This document shows positions 47,729 to 58,558 of a stretch of 64,000 nt of DNA, in pieces. The first letter of the stretch is position 1. Each line of letters begins with the position of its first letter. The stretch comes from Erythroxylum novogranatense (Eukaryota > Streptophyta > Magnoliopsida > Malpighiales > Erythroxylaceae), in the NCBI GenBank assembly GCA_029891385.1, contig CM057230.1, positions 48,215,414-48,279,413 on the forward strand. Reading direction: 5' to 3'. The translations under genes were made by a program, and so were the position numbers. The notes under the pieces were generated by a model. It saw only the letters and a list, made by a program, of their open reading frames with translations, did no database searches and was not told the DNA's origin.

Positions 47729-48040
47729 CATCGCCATTGCCCGGCATTCTCCATAGGCCGACTTCGGTCGGTCGGGTCGCCAGGACGAGATCCCTGGGTC
47801 CCTCGCCATCGCCATTGCCCGGCATTCTCCATAGGCCGACTTCGGTCGGTCGGGTCGCCAGGACGAGATCCCTGGGTCCCTCGCCATCGCCATAGCCCGG
47901 CATTCTCCATAGGCCGACTTCGGTCGGTCGGGTCGCCAGGACGAGATCCCTGGATCCCTCGCCATCGCCATTGCCCGGCATTCTCCATAGGCCGATTTCG
48001 GTCGGTCGGGTCACCAAGACGAGATCCTTAGGATCCCGAA
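47729..48040 (+). repeat. Four 78-bp tandem repeats in element G
   Basis: Units start at 47729, 47807, 47885 and 47963. Units 1-3 differ at very few bases; unit 4 is more diverged near its end. Each contains CCGACTTCGGTCGG, a 14-bp inverted repeat, followed by TCGGGTCGCC, close to the start of the LTR (TCGGGTCGACC). Because 78 is divisible by three, long repetitive frames appear on the minus strand; these are not genes. Tandem repeats after pol are known in Tat/Ogre elements. Confidence 0.95.
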
Positions 48041-48059
48041 TCGAACTCTACTATACGCC

Positions 48060-49283
48060 GACTTTGAAATCGGCCGACTATGAGCAATTTCATCGTAACT
48101 CAACATACATTGAAAGTAAAGAGTATGAATACGGAAAGAGACATCGAAAGAAATGAAGCAAAGGTAAAGATTGTATTGATAGTGGCCCCGGTCACAAGCT
48201 CCACACCAGTGAGTTTCAAAACTCGTAGAGGGAGAATACTGGGAGTATATGAGGAAGCCCTTAATCGGGAGGAAAAGTCAAAGGGATGTAAGCATCATCA
48301 GAGGAAGCTCGCCCTCCTCGGCCGAGCTAAGGTCCACTCTTCATTCGGGACCGGCCCCGCCTCCTCCAGAGCTCTCTCCGCTACTTCCTCTAGAGAAAGA
48401 CCAAGAGCGGTAGGAAGCAACGGCTCGGCAAAGTTCTCGAACGAAGGACCATCCGACCTCGTAAACGCAGCGTTATAACAATTCTTCAAGATCACGAGGG
48501 CCAGTCGCAGGAGTACTCCAAGCACTCGCCCCGCAAGAATCGCCTCTGCCACCGCAGATCGCCTCAATCCTTTGTTCCTTCACGGAGGCTTGCACCTCCT
48601 CAACATGTCCTCGGTTTGGGCATGGTCTAGAGAGCTTTCTCCTTCAAGACCCTCTCCGACTCCCACCGCCTCATGAACACTGTGATGCTCCTGATAGCTT
48701 GCTCCTCGCCGCCATCGCCTTAACCTCTCGACCTCCTCCTTCGTGAGCCGAGCTGCAAGGCGCGATCTCTTCCTCCCCGTGTCAACTTGGGCCTTCAAAC
48801 ACTGGCCGCCTCCCGAATCTTCTTCTTCCTCTAAAGAAGAATTTCGAGCTTTGAGAAGGTCTCTCTCTCTTCTACCTTCGAAGCTCGCCCTTCAGAGCTC
48901 AGATATGTTTGAAGGTCCCGAACCTCACGGTCCGTAATATCCAAACGCCGCACCGCCGAACGACATCATTGAGCTCCTCGTGCAAGTACGTAAGAGTAGA
49001 GACCCCATGCCCTTATTGCTCTTCTGGTCAAGTTTTTCCCCGTCCACGGGAGGAGTAATCCTTTCCATGATATGACGGACAACGCCGACGTCAGTAGTTG
49101 AGGAGTCCCTAGGCAGCTTGATCAGAGACTCCCACAGCCCGACGTCACCCGCTTTCCCTTTTCCCTTGAGTTGGCCCGAAGGACGGGGAGATTGGTCGAC
49201 CACCGAAGGACAAGCAACCACCAAAGAGCAAGGAGATCGGTCGGCTACGGGGGAACTGGGAGATCGGTCGTCCACAGGGGAAG
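48060..49283 (-). pseudogene. Antisense ORF of element G, 3' part
   Basis: Region between the repeats and insertion C with higher GC and minus-strand frames rich in Arg, Glu and Leu. Examples are RKRSRLAARLTKEEVERLRR at 48580-48798 and LSLEEVAERALEEAGPVPNE at 48298-48567. The coiled-coil character and position fit the C-terminal part of the antisense ORF (putative gypsy-type transposon protein) seen in some Tat elements. The N-terminal part lies at 59308-60480 on the far side of C. Frames are broken; the assignment is inferred from position and composition. Confidence 0.5.
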
Positions 49284-50427
49284 TGTAACATCCCGTTACC
49301 GATGGGATGTGTACAGTTCATTACATTCGTATGTGTACATGTGCATGCATTATAGTATACTGTATAATTGGCATTTGTACGTACATGCATATATGACATG
49401 TTTCCGACTAGATTTGAGTAATTTGAATTTGGAAATTGATTTGGGTTAAGTGGGTGTGAGAAATTTAATTGGTATTAGAGATGAGAAATTGAGATTGTAA
49501 ATGAAATTTGGAGATGATTAGGTATGTGTGATAATTAGGTCAATTTAGGCTCGAGAATTTGGATTTGAGTTAGAGATGGGATTTAGAAAATTGAATTGTG
49601 AAATTGGAGTATAGGATAATGAGTTTTCTATTTTTATGGATTTATAGGAAATTTTCTGGAATTTTTGGAGTATTAGGCCCGGACCGGAAAATTGATCGAT
49701 GACTGATTAATTGGATTTTGCCCATAATTGATTATCCAATGGTACGGACAGGTTAGTAATTTGATTTGAGGAACTAGGACTTGGTCATTGAAATTCGGGA
49801 GAAATTAGAATTTGAAATTGGACCGAGGTTGTTTGGATCGGGCTTGTGGCAATTGACATTTGCCAAACAAGCCTTAATCCCTTTTAATATATATATCCTA
49901 AACCTTTGAATCTTCTCCCCCACGAAGCTTTATTCTTCTCCTTCTTCGTGATTCCTCTTCTTGATTTTTTCTTGAGAGTTTGGTTGATTTCCTTCCACAA
50001 AATTGTTCTTTCCTTTCTCTTCGATCATTCCCTTAAGCTTGGTGTAAGAAGAAGATGATTTTGGGCATTATTTTGGGAGTTGCCGTGGGTGTGGGAGAGA
50101 GGAGAGATTGGTGATTCTTGAAGATTTGGAGCTTTTAATCAGGTAAGCTACTTTGATCTTGTCTTGTATAACTTGATTTGTTGATTTATAAAGTTAGATT
50201 GATGTTTGAACATGAAAATTTGAGGATTTGAGCATTAGGATTTCCGACGGTGATTAGGGTTAGAATTTAGGGATTTTACTTATTTGATGAAATAGAGGTT
50301 AGGGATTGTTGTATGATGAGTATGGATTTATTTAGGAGTGATTTGTAAGGAGAAAACTTGGATTTGGAACGATTATCAGTCGAAAATCTGCAAAATTCTG
50401 GGTTTTCTGGGCGTGTCCGTCGTTGCA

Positions 50428-50627
50428 CGCCGCGGCGCATGAAGAACACGCCACGGCGAGTAGGAACGCGCAGCACGCCGCGACGTGCACGGAAGGTGCG
50501 CCGCGGCGAGGAGAAAAGGGCATCTTGTCGTGACGACGCGCGCGATGTCATGACGAGGAGCGCCAAGCCACCCAGCGCATCGCAGTATTTGGATACTGCC
50601 ATGGCGTGTGAAGCTGGTGCCATGGCG
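50428..50627. repeat. Phased palindromic 10-mer array in 5' LTR C
   Basis: Units start at 50428, 50449, 50476, 50499, 50526, 50546, 50597 and 50618, with one decayed position near 50570. The mean period is about 23.8 bp. They include CGCCGCGGCG (50428, 50499), CGCCGCGACG (50476), TGTCATGACG (50546) and TGCCATGGCG (50597, 50618). Confidence 0.9.
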
Positions 50628-50874
50628 AGGAAGGTGTTTCATACCAAAATGAAATTATCATTTGGGGATTTAGGCAATTGATGATTCAATTAGCTATAGA
50701 TTAAGTTCAATTTGGAGATTACGAAATTGGGAATTAGAATTTGAGATCGGGAAATTCGGAATTAGGTCGCAAATGTCATAATTTGCATAGTATGTACTTG
50801 ATTTGATTCATATGCATAATTAAGCATCGGAATTGGTACCAGTAATAATGTTAGTTATATTTTGATTGTTATAG

Positions 50875-50943
50875 CGGCTCGAGTGGATCGCCGATCATCA
50901 GACGTAGGCGAGACTTCCCGACGATGCTTCGGAAGTTCGTGAG
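50875..50943 (+). other. Putative leader exon 2 in 5' LTR C
   Basis: A 69-base block between TTGATTGTTATAG (acceptor-like) and GTGAGTAACCTAGTTGG (donor-like, from 50944). These flanks are shared with LTRs of D. An upstream donor-like GTAAGC is at 50143. Confidence 0.5.
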
Positions 50944-51248
50944 GTGAGTAACCTAGTTGGTTTCTCAACCTTTATGTGTCTAATTGTTATGCAAATATGC
51001 CATGTGGAGTTAAGGACGGATTATATGTGTTTGATTTGATTGATTCCGGACCACGGGTGTTTGGAATATTGGATCTGTGATATAGAAGTGTTAATTGTGC
51101 ATAAATTGTTTATAATTGATTTCAATTGGCAAGGATTAGATATATGAGGATTTAGTGTAATGCATGTATTGGAAATTGAATATGTGCATACATGCATGAT
51201 GGTATAATCAGATAAAGGCAGTTGTGACTGGTGTAGCCACCGTATTCA

Positions 51249-51368
51249 GAGCTTTAAGCTCAACGTACAGGGCTTCGTGCCCAACGATTTGCAGAGCTTT
51301 ATGCTCAACGTATTAGGGCTTTTGAGCCCAATGTTTGCAGAGCCTATGGCTCAACGTATATGAGCTCA
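51249..51368. repeat. Hairpin ladder in 5' LTR C
   Basis: Six small inverted repeats about every 21-24 bp: GAGCTTTAAGCTC (51249), GGGCTTCGTGCCC (51270), GAGCTTTATGCTC (51294), GGGCTTTTGAGCCC (51316), GAGCCTATGGCTC (51340) and TGAGCTCA (51361). Most are followed by AACG or AATG. The stem alternates GAGC/GCTC and GGGC/GCCC with both sides changed together. Confidence 0.85.
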
Positions 51369-51991
51369 GGCGCACGGTCACAACAATGAAAGAAAATGAA
51401 AGAGTCACATGTACACTGCATATATGAATGATTGTCTGTGAATTGTGTGAAAGGAAAATCGCCTTATAAATGTGAAATTGACTGCATGTGATTTCTTGAA
51501 TGTGATAGTATACGATATTATGTGATTGTTTGGATATGCATGAGTTGAGTGAACCATCGATGATGGTTACTCATTGAGTTTCGCAAACTCACCCCGATTG
51601 CGACTATATTTTTCGTGATGGTGTTAGGTTGACTTCTAACTCCGATCGGTGAGACTTTTCTGCTTGTGTGTGCGTGAAGAGGAGCATGGCCCATGTGTCT
51701 GCCACCGGGGATCTTTTGGATATTTTGTGGATGACTTAGCTATGAGTTGTATTAGTTCTTTTGGACTTAGACGGTTGTGTATATTTGATGATGATGTAAT
51801 TACTATTTGAGTATTGAAATGAGAAGTACGATTTGGTTTTAAAATTTAGTGATTCGATATTATTGTTTTATTATATTGATGCCATGAGGTTTATAGAAAT
51901 GATAGCTTCAGTAGTGCACTGTCAGTAGGTTATACATCGGTGCGACTAGGCGACCGGTGTATACTCTACGGTGTGGGGGCACTACATTAGG

Positions 51992-52003
51992 TGGTATCAG
52001 AGC
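51992..52003 (+). other. Primer binding site of element C
   Basis: TGGTATCAGAGC, five bases after the 5' LTR, complementary to the 3' end of plant initiator tRNA-Met. Confidence 0.9.
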
Positions 52004-52104
52004 ATGGTTTGACATCTTTTGGGCATAGTATATTTTAGGCTTGAATTTTGTAAGCAAAGCAAGAAATTGATCAAAAATGTGATTTTATTGTAGGTCATCC
52101 ATCT

Positions 52105-53060
52105 TTGGTGATCAAGTTGATCAACCAGCTGACCAAGGATCAGTCGGAGCGAGTAGAGAGTCTTCTGTGCCTATGTTTGAGGAGCAGACCCCGGAGTTCC
52201 CATGAGACGGAACGGAGGTATGATCGCTGCGTAAGCGTGGGGTTGTCGATTTCTGGCGTGCAAACCTGTTTCGCCGAGGCAGAGGGTTGGTTGGAGAGGA
52301 CCGAGCGGGTCCTGGACCAGATGGACTGCGACCCAGAGGAGCGTTTCGATTATGCTGTTTCTTTGCTCCAGGGTCCGGCTTATCAGTGGTGGAAGACTGT
52401 CCCGGGTAGTTCCACCAGCCGTGTATTGACTTGGGCTGATTTTCTGAGGGCTTTCCGAGATAATTTCATGCCCAAGGAGTATTTGGATATGAAGATGCAG
52501 GTTTCTTAGAGTTGAGTCGGGGATCGATGATGGTGGCGATTATGAGGTCGATTTAATGAAATTTGTCGTGTCGTCTGTTTCCGATTTCCTCCGAGATAGA
52601 TAGGTGCCGAGATTTGAGGGAGGGTGAATCGATATCCGTGCATCAAAGTTAGCCCTCGATATGAGTACTTTTGTGGAGATGAGATCACCATCTTAGTTAG
52701 GATTGGCGGTTGTTGAGACAGAGCCGAGACGAGACCGGTCGTGGTCCGGAGGTAAGAGGTCTAGTGATAGTCGTGGTAGCTCAGATAGAGCACGAGCAAA
52801 GGCCGAGCGATTTAGATCACCGGGGATTTAGACAATCGGGTTCGGTTCGAGAGGGGAGATTTGGGCGGATGGGTAGTGGCGGCGATGGTAGTGGCGGAGG
52901 GCGTCAAAGCTATACCGGTTTGCGTGCATTTGTGATAAGAGGCACAATGGAGAGTCTTTGGAGAGTGACAGAGCCTGTTTAGCCTGTGGATCTATGGATC
53001 ATATGATCGAGGTTGTCCTCGACTTTGGGAGCCCACCACCAAGCTAGTGGGAGAGCCGGT
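52105..53060 (+). pseudogene. Gag of element C
   Basis: The core Gag domain is clear at 52240-52509: FAEAEGWLERTERVLDQMDC, PEERFDYAVSLLQGPAYQWW and TWADFLRAFRDNFMPKEYLD. A stop follows at 52507-52509. The N-terminus is frameshifted; a second frame near 52104-52190 reads QVDQPADQGS. Beyond 52510 only fragments remain, including a decayed zinc knuckle near 52970-53020 (ACLACGSMDHMIEVVLDF) in which the last Cys is lost. Confidence 0.8.
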
Positions 53061-53123
53061 AGTAGCTCGACGGCAAGCAGAGCCGTGTGATGGACTTGGA
53101 TTTAGGGCCGAGGCGAGCCCGAG

Positions 53124-53856
53124 GTGAGGTGGAGATTCCTTTATGGGGACCGAGGGCGAGGCAAGAGGTCAGCATCCCAAGCCGTGGTCTACGCCATGAC
53201 CAGGCGAGGCCCAGATTCTCCCGAGGTGGTTGCAGGTTTGCTTTTACTCTCAGATATAGAGGTGTATGTATTGATAGATCCAGGGTCCACGCATTCATTT
53301 ATTGCTCCGCATGTGGCATGTAGATTGCATGTGGATAGGGAGATGTTACAGTACGGGTTGCAGGTGAGTACACCTTTGGGTAGTACCACTTTGCTTAGGC
53401 GAGATCTGCAGGGATGCCCGATTCGGGTAGATTCAAAGAAGGTTGAGTGCAGATTTGATTGTGTTACCCCTTCAGGAGATTGATTTGATTTTGGGGATGG
53501 ACTGGCTCACTGCCCATAGGGCCATTTTGGATTGTTATACCAAGGAGGTAGTATTGGAGTCTCCTGTCACCGAGGGTCAGATTGAGGTGTTAGTCAGCAA
53601 AGGCCACCAGATGATTTCGTTTGTGAGTGCTTTGAGATTGATGCGAGGTGGCTGTGAGGCTTATTTGGCACATGTGGTAGACTCTAGAGTGCAGCAGAGG
53701 TTGCAGGATGTCCCTGTGATCAGGGAGTTCCTAGATGTGTTTCAGGAGTTACTGGGTTTGCCACGGATCGGAGACGAGTTCGAGATAGACCTCATTCCGT
53801 ACCGCTCTATATCGATACCTCCGATAGGATGGCACCGTGGAATTGAGGGAACTTAA
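53124..53856 (+). pseudogene. Aspartic protease region of element C
   Basis: The frame to 53483 contains the active-site block VYVLIDPGSTHSFIAPHVAC (DPGS in place of DTGA, common in this lineage). After a frameshift near 53450 it continues with PLQEIDLILGMDWLTAHRAI and AILDCYTKEVVL, the flap and C-terminal motifs. The RT-connecting segment VIREFLDVFQELLGLP follows before the frame ends at 53856. Confidence 0.85.
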
Positions 53857-55030
53857 GGCCCAGCTTCGTGGAGTTATTGGATAAGGGGTTCATCAAAGTC
53901 GAGTGTTTCACCGTGGGGAGCCCCTGTTGTTTAATGAAGAAGAAGGACGGACTATGAGGCTTTGCATCGATTATAGGCGACTTAATCGGTTATTGTCACA
54001 AGAATAAGTACCCACCGCCAGGATCGATGACTTATTTGATCGATTCCAGGAGAGCATGTGTTTACCAAGTTGGATTTGAGATCCGGTTACTATCGATTGA
54101 GGATTACAGAGGCCGATGTGCCTAAGAGTGCTTTCGAGGCGGTATGGACATTACGAGTTCTTAGTGATGCCGTTCGGGTTGACTAATGCCCCGCAGCCTT
54201 CATGGCCTTGATGAATAGGGTCTTTCACCATACCGACTCGCCAGATCGTATTCATTGATGATATCTTGGTATATTCGAGGTCTAGACAAGAGCATGCGAG
54301 CATCCGAGGATAGTACTTGCAGATCATGAGGACGGTACTATATGCCAAATTCACTAAGTGTGAATTTTGGCTCGATGAGGTGGTGTTCTAGGCCATATAG
54401 TGTCCGGTGAGGGTATCCGGTGGATCCTCACAAGATTGAGGCGATGAGGAGTCGGGAGATTCCGAGGAACGGTCGAGTTGAGGAGTTTCCTCGGATTGGC
54501 GTGATATTACGGAGATTTGTCGAGGTTTCTCACCGATCTCCGCCTCGACAAGACTTCGAGGAAGGTGTAGTTTTCAGTTAGACGAGATGAGTGCGAGAGG
54601 AGTTTTGATGAGTTGATACATCGGTTGACACGGCGCGATGTTAGCCCCGCTATCCGGATCGGGAGGATTTGAGGTATTTAGTGATGCTTCGCAGCAGGTT
54701 TAGGTTGTGTCTTGATGCAAAGCATGGGAGAGTCATTGCCTATGCATCGAGACGCTTGAGAGCCCATGAGGGTAATTATCCTGCATGACTTGGAGTTGGC
54801 GGCGATTGTATTTGCTCAAGATCCGGAGACATTATCTCGATGGGGAGACTTTCGGATCTTCACAGATCATAAGAGCCTCGAGGTATTTGTTGAGTCGGCG
54901 GAGCTGAATCTGAAAGCGAAGGAGATGGTTAGAGCGCTAAGGATTACGATTGCCTATCGAGTACCACCTGTGGAAGGCCAATGTGGTGGCTGATGCATCG
55001 AGTAGAGATCGCATGGTAGTGCGGCTTTTA
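53857..55030 (+). pseudogene. Reverse transcriptase and RNase H of element C, densely frameshifted
   Basis: No open frame spans RT, but its motifs appear in order across shifting phases: KKKDG near 53937, KLDLRSGYY near 54068, LTNAPQ-like near 54178, the catalytic VFIDDILVYSR near 54245, and KCEFWLDEV near 54355. The RNase H frame 54766-54993 reads LELAAIVFA and FRIFTDHKSLE. Many breaks fall where CAG words would be expected, with CGA, CG or CGC in their place. Neighbouring integrase is almost intact. Confidence 0.8.
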
Positions 55031-55034
55031 TTCA

Positions 55035-55960
55035 GTGTCGAGGTTGCCGTGCTTAGTTCAGTTGAGAGCACTTAATGTGCAGATGGATTTGAGTCAGGAG
55101 GGAGCTTTGATTGCGACTTTGAGGTTGAGGCCTGTATTGCACGATCGGATTAAGAGAGTTCAGGATCGGGATCCAGCATTGGTGAGACTGATGGATAGAG
55201 TCAGATCAGGATGGCAGTCAGAGTTTGAGCTTAGAGATGATACTTTGTGGATGGGTCAGAGGCTGTGTGTTCCAGATGTAGAGGATTTGAGACGAGAGAT
55301 TTTGGAGGAGGCTCATTTGGCTGCTTATGCCATGCATCCTGGTGTCACCAAGATGTATCGCACTCTTAAGTTACATTTCTGGTGGCCAGGTATGAAGAGG
55401 CATGTAGCGGAGTTTGTTTCTTAGTGTTTGACGTGCCAGCAGGTTAAGGCTGAGCACCAGGCCCCAGTTGGGAGACTGCACTCGTTGCCCATTCCGGAGT
55501 GGAAATGGGAGCGCATCACGATGGACTTTATTATGGGGTTGCCCAGGACGCCGAGGCAGAGTGATGCTATCTGGGTCATAGTGGACCGATTGACCAAATC
55601 GGCTCACTTTTTGTCAGTGAGGGAGAACCATACCCTCGATCAGTTGGCCCAGAAGTATGTAGCAGAGATAGTTCGACTGCATGGGGTCCCAGTTTCGATA
55701 GTGTCAGATAGGGATCCCAGATTTACTTCGAGGTTCTGGAGGAGCCTGCAGTCAGCTATGGGGACCAGATTGAACTTCAGCACAACATTTCATCCTCAGA
55801 CAGATGGGCAGAGTGAGAGGACTATTCAGACTGTTGAGGATATGTTGAGAGCCTGTGTGTTGGAGTTCCGAGGTGCATGGGATCAGTATTTGCCTCTGGT
55901 GGAGTTTGCATATAATAATCGCATGCAGCAAGATTGGGATGGCACCATATGAGGCACTTT
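55035..55960 (+). pseudogene. Integrase of element C, nearly intact
   Basis: Starts in the linker (DLSQEGALIATLRLRPVL), then the zinc-binding HX(n)HX(n)CX2C region (EEAHLAAYAMHPGVTKMYRT ... [11 protein letters not shown]), interrupted by a single TAG at 55422-55424. The catalytic core shows [13 protein letters not shown] (D), [13 protein letters not shown] (D) and [15 protein letters not shown] (E). A frameshift near 55940 separates it from the C-terminal frame. Confidence 0.9.
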
Positions 55961-56592
55961 ATGGAGATCGTAGATCCCTCTTTCTTTGGGATGAAGAGGG
56001 TATGAGGATGATAGAGGGTCCCGAGTTGATCCAGGACACAGTTGATAAGGTACAGTTGATTCGGAGTCGCATCAAGGCGGCTCAGGACAGGCAGAAGAGT
56101 TATGTGGATCAGCATCGGAGAGAGATGGAGTATGCTGTAGGAGATAGGGTGTTCCTTAGAGTGTCTCCGTGGAGAGGAGTTCTCAGATTTGGCCGTAAAG
56201 GCAAGTTGAGTCCTCGGTATATCGATCCATATGAGATTACCGAGAGGATTGGACCGTTGGCCTACAGGTTGGCCTTGCCGAATGAGATGTCTCAGTTGCA
56301 TGACGTCTTTCATGTGAGCATGCTTCGGAGATATCGTTCTGACCCGACTCATGTGATTCCGGCTCAGGAGATAGAGATTGCCAGTGACTTGAGTTATATT
56401 GAGGAGCCGGTGCGGATTATTGGATCGCGGGTCAAGCAGTTGAGGTCCCGGGTTATTCCATTGGTGAAAGTCCTTTGGAAGAACCATTCATCCGAGGAGG
56501 CGACTTGGGAGACTGAGGAGCACATGAGGAGGTGGTACCCTCATCTGTTTGACCAGTCAGGTAAGAAAATTTCGGGACGAAATTTTTATTAG
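55855..56592 (+). pseudogene. Integrase C-terminus with chromodomain, element C
   Basis: After [11 protein letters not shown] the frame gives the GPY/F-type module (VGDRVFLRVSPWRG, GKLSPRYIDPYEITERIGPL) and MLRRY. A chromodomain follows at about 56404-56560 (VIPLVKVLWKNHSSEEATWE, EHMRRWYPHLF). The frame ends with SGRNFY just before the PPT. Chromodomains in this position guide chromovirus integration to particular chromatin. Confidence 0.9.
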
Positions 56593-56603
56593 GAGGGGAG
56601 AAT
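56588..56603 (+). other. Polypurine tract of element C
   Basis: TTAGGAGGGGAGAAT precedes the 3' LTR start TGTAACA, the plus-strand primer site. Confidence 0.85.
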
Positions 56604-57748
56604 TGTAACATCCCGTTACCGATGGGATGTGTACAGTTCATTGCATTCGTATGTGTATATGTGCATGCATTATAGTATACTGTATAATTGGCATTTGTAC
56701 GTACATGCATATATGACATGTTTCCGACTAGATTTGAGTAATTTGAATTTGGAAATTGATTTGGGTTAAGTGGGCTGTGAGAAATTTAATTGGTATTAGA
56801 GATGAGAAATTGGAGATTGTAAAATGAAATTTGGAGATGATTAGGTATGTGTGATAATTAGGTCAATTTAGGCTCGAGAATTTGGATTTGAGTTAGAGGT
56901 GGGATTTAGAAAATTGAATTGTGAAATTGGAGTATAGGATAATGAGTTTTCTATTTTTATGGATTTATAGGAAATTTTCTGAAATTTTTGGAGTATTAGG
57001 CCCGGACCGGAAAATTGATCGATGACTGATTAATTGGATTTCCGGTTCCATAATTGATTATCCAATGGTACGGACAGGTTAGTAATTTGATTTGAGGAAC
57101 TAGGACTTGGTCATTGAAATTCGGGAGAAATTAGAATTTGAAATTGGACCGAGGTTGTTTGGATCGGGCTTGTGGCAATTGACATTTGCCAAACAAGCCT
57201 TAATCCCTTTTAATATATATATCCTAAACCTTTGAATCTTCTCCCCCACGAAGCTTTATTCTTCTCCTTCTTCGTGATTCCTCTTCTTGATTTCTTCTTG
57301 AGAGTTTGGTTGATTTCCTTCCACAAAATTGTTCTTTCCTTTCTCTTGATCATTCCACTTAAGCTTGGTGTAAGAAGAAGATGATTTTGGGCATTATTTT
57401 GGGAGTTGCCGTGGGTGTGGGAGAGAGGAGAGATTGGTGATTCTTGAAGATTTGGAGCTTTTAATCAGGTAAGCTACTTTGATCTTGTCTTGTATAACTT
57501 GATTTGTTGATTTATAAAGTTAGATTGATGTTTGAACATGAAAATTTGAGGATTTGAGCATTAGGATTTCGACGGTGATTAGGGTTAGAATTTAGGATTT
57601 TACTTATTTGATGAAATAGAGGTTAGGGATTGTTGTATGATGAGTATGGATTTATTTAGAGTGATTTGTAAGGAGAAAACTTGGATTTGGAACGATTATC
57701 AGTCGAAAATCTGCAAAATTCAGGTTTTCCGGCGTGTCCGTCGTTACA

Positions 57749-57946
57749 CGCCGGTAGATGAAGAACACGCCACAAGTAGTAGGAACGCAGCACGCCGCGA
57801 CGATAGCACGGAAGGTGCGCCATGCCGAGAGAGAAAAGGGCATCGTCGTGGCGCTGTGAGCGTCGCCATGACGAGAGAGCGCCAAGGCCACAAGCGCATC
57901 GCAGTATTGGATACTCCACAAGTGAAGAGCCGGGTGCCGCAAGCGA
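57749..57946. repeat. Phased palindromic 10-mer array in 3' LTR C, altered
   Basis: Counterpart of 50428-50627. Several units are changed (CGCCGGTAG for CGCCGCGGCG, CGCCACAAG for CGCCACGGCG), while CGCCGCGACG and CGCCATGACG survive. Flanking LTR sequence is nearly unchanged. Confidence 0.7.
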
Positions 57947-58192
57947 GGAAGGTGTTCTTACTCAAAATGAAATTATCATTTGGGGATTTAGGCAATTGAT
58001 GATTCAATTAGCTATAGATTAAGTTCAATTTGGAGATTACGAAATTGGGAATTAGAATTTGAGATCGGGAAATTCGGAATTAGGTCGAAAATGTCATAAT
58101 TTGCATAGTATGTACTTGATTTGATTCATATGCATAATTAAGCATCGGAATTGGTACCAGTAATAATGTTAGTTATATTTTGATTGTTATAG

Positions 58193-58258
58193 CGGCTCGA
58201 GTGGATCGCCGATCATCAGACGTAGGCGAGACTTCCCGAGTAGCTCGGAAGTTCAGAG
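58193..58258 (+). other. Putative leader exon 2 in 3' LTR C
   Basis: Same block as 50875-50943 between TTATAG and GTGAGTAACC, with small indels near its 3' end. Confidence 0.45.
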
Positions 58259-58558
58259 GTGAGTAACCTAGTTGGTTTGTCAACCTTTATGTGTCTAATT
58301 GTTATGCAAATATGCCATGTGGAGTTACGGACGGATTATATTTGTTTGATTTGATTGATTCCGGACCACGGGTGTTTGGAATATTGGATCTGTGATATAG
58401 AAGTGTTAATTGTGCATAAATTGTTTATAATTGATTTCAATTGGCAAGGATTAGATATATGAGGATTTAGTGTAATGCATGTATTGGAAATTGAATATGT
58501 GCATACATGCATGATGGTATAATCGATAAAGGCGAGGATTTGGTGTAGCCACCGTATT

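Larger units (their letters stand above)
49284..51986 (+). repeat. 5' LTR of element C
   Basis: 2703 bp from TGTAACATCCCG to GGGGGCACTACA. Holds a TATA box (TATATATAT, 49888-49896), donor-like GTAAGC at 50143, palindrome array, exon-like block, hairpin ladder, and a region GACTATATTTTTC near 51600 whose 3' LTR copy ends in CAG, an acceptor-like site. The minus frames at 49145-49399 and 50276-50642 are shadows. Confidence 0.95.

Noticed and set aside
47698..48017. Three periodic minus-strand frames with 26-residue repeats
   Set aside because: They arise because the 78-bp repeat length is divisible by three, so all phases repeat without stops.
47729..48040. Possible CRISPR array from regularly spaced repeats
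   Set aside because: Units are contiguous 78-mers without unique spacers, inside a plant retrotransposon; no cas genes.
50276..50681. Overlapping frames on both strands in LTR C
   Set aside because: They cover the palindrome array and lack motifs; the copy in the 3' LTR differs by frame-breaking indels.
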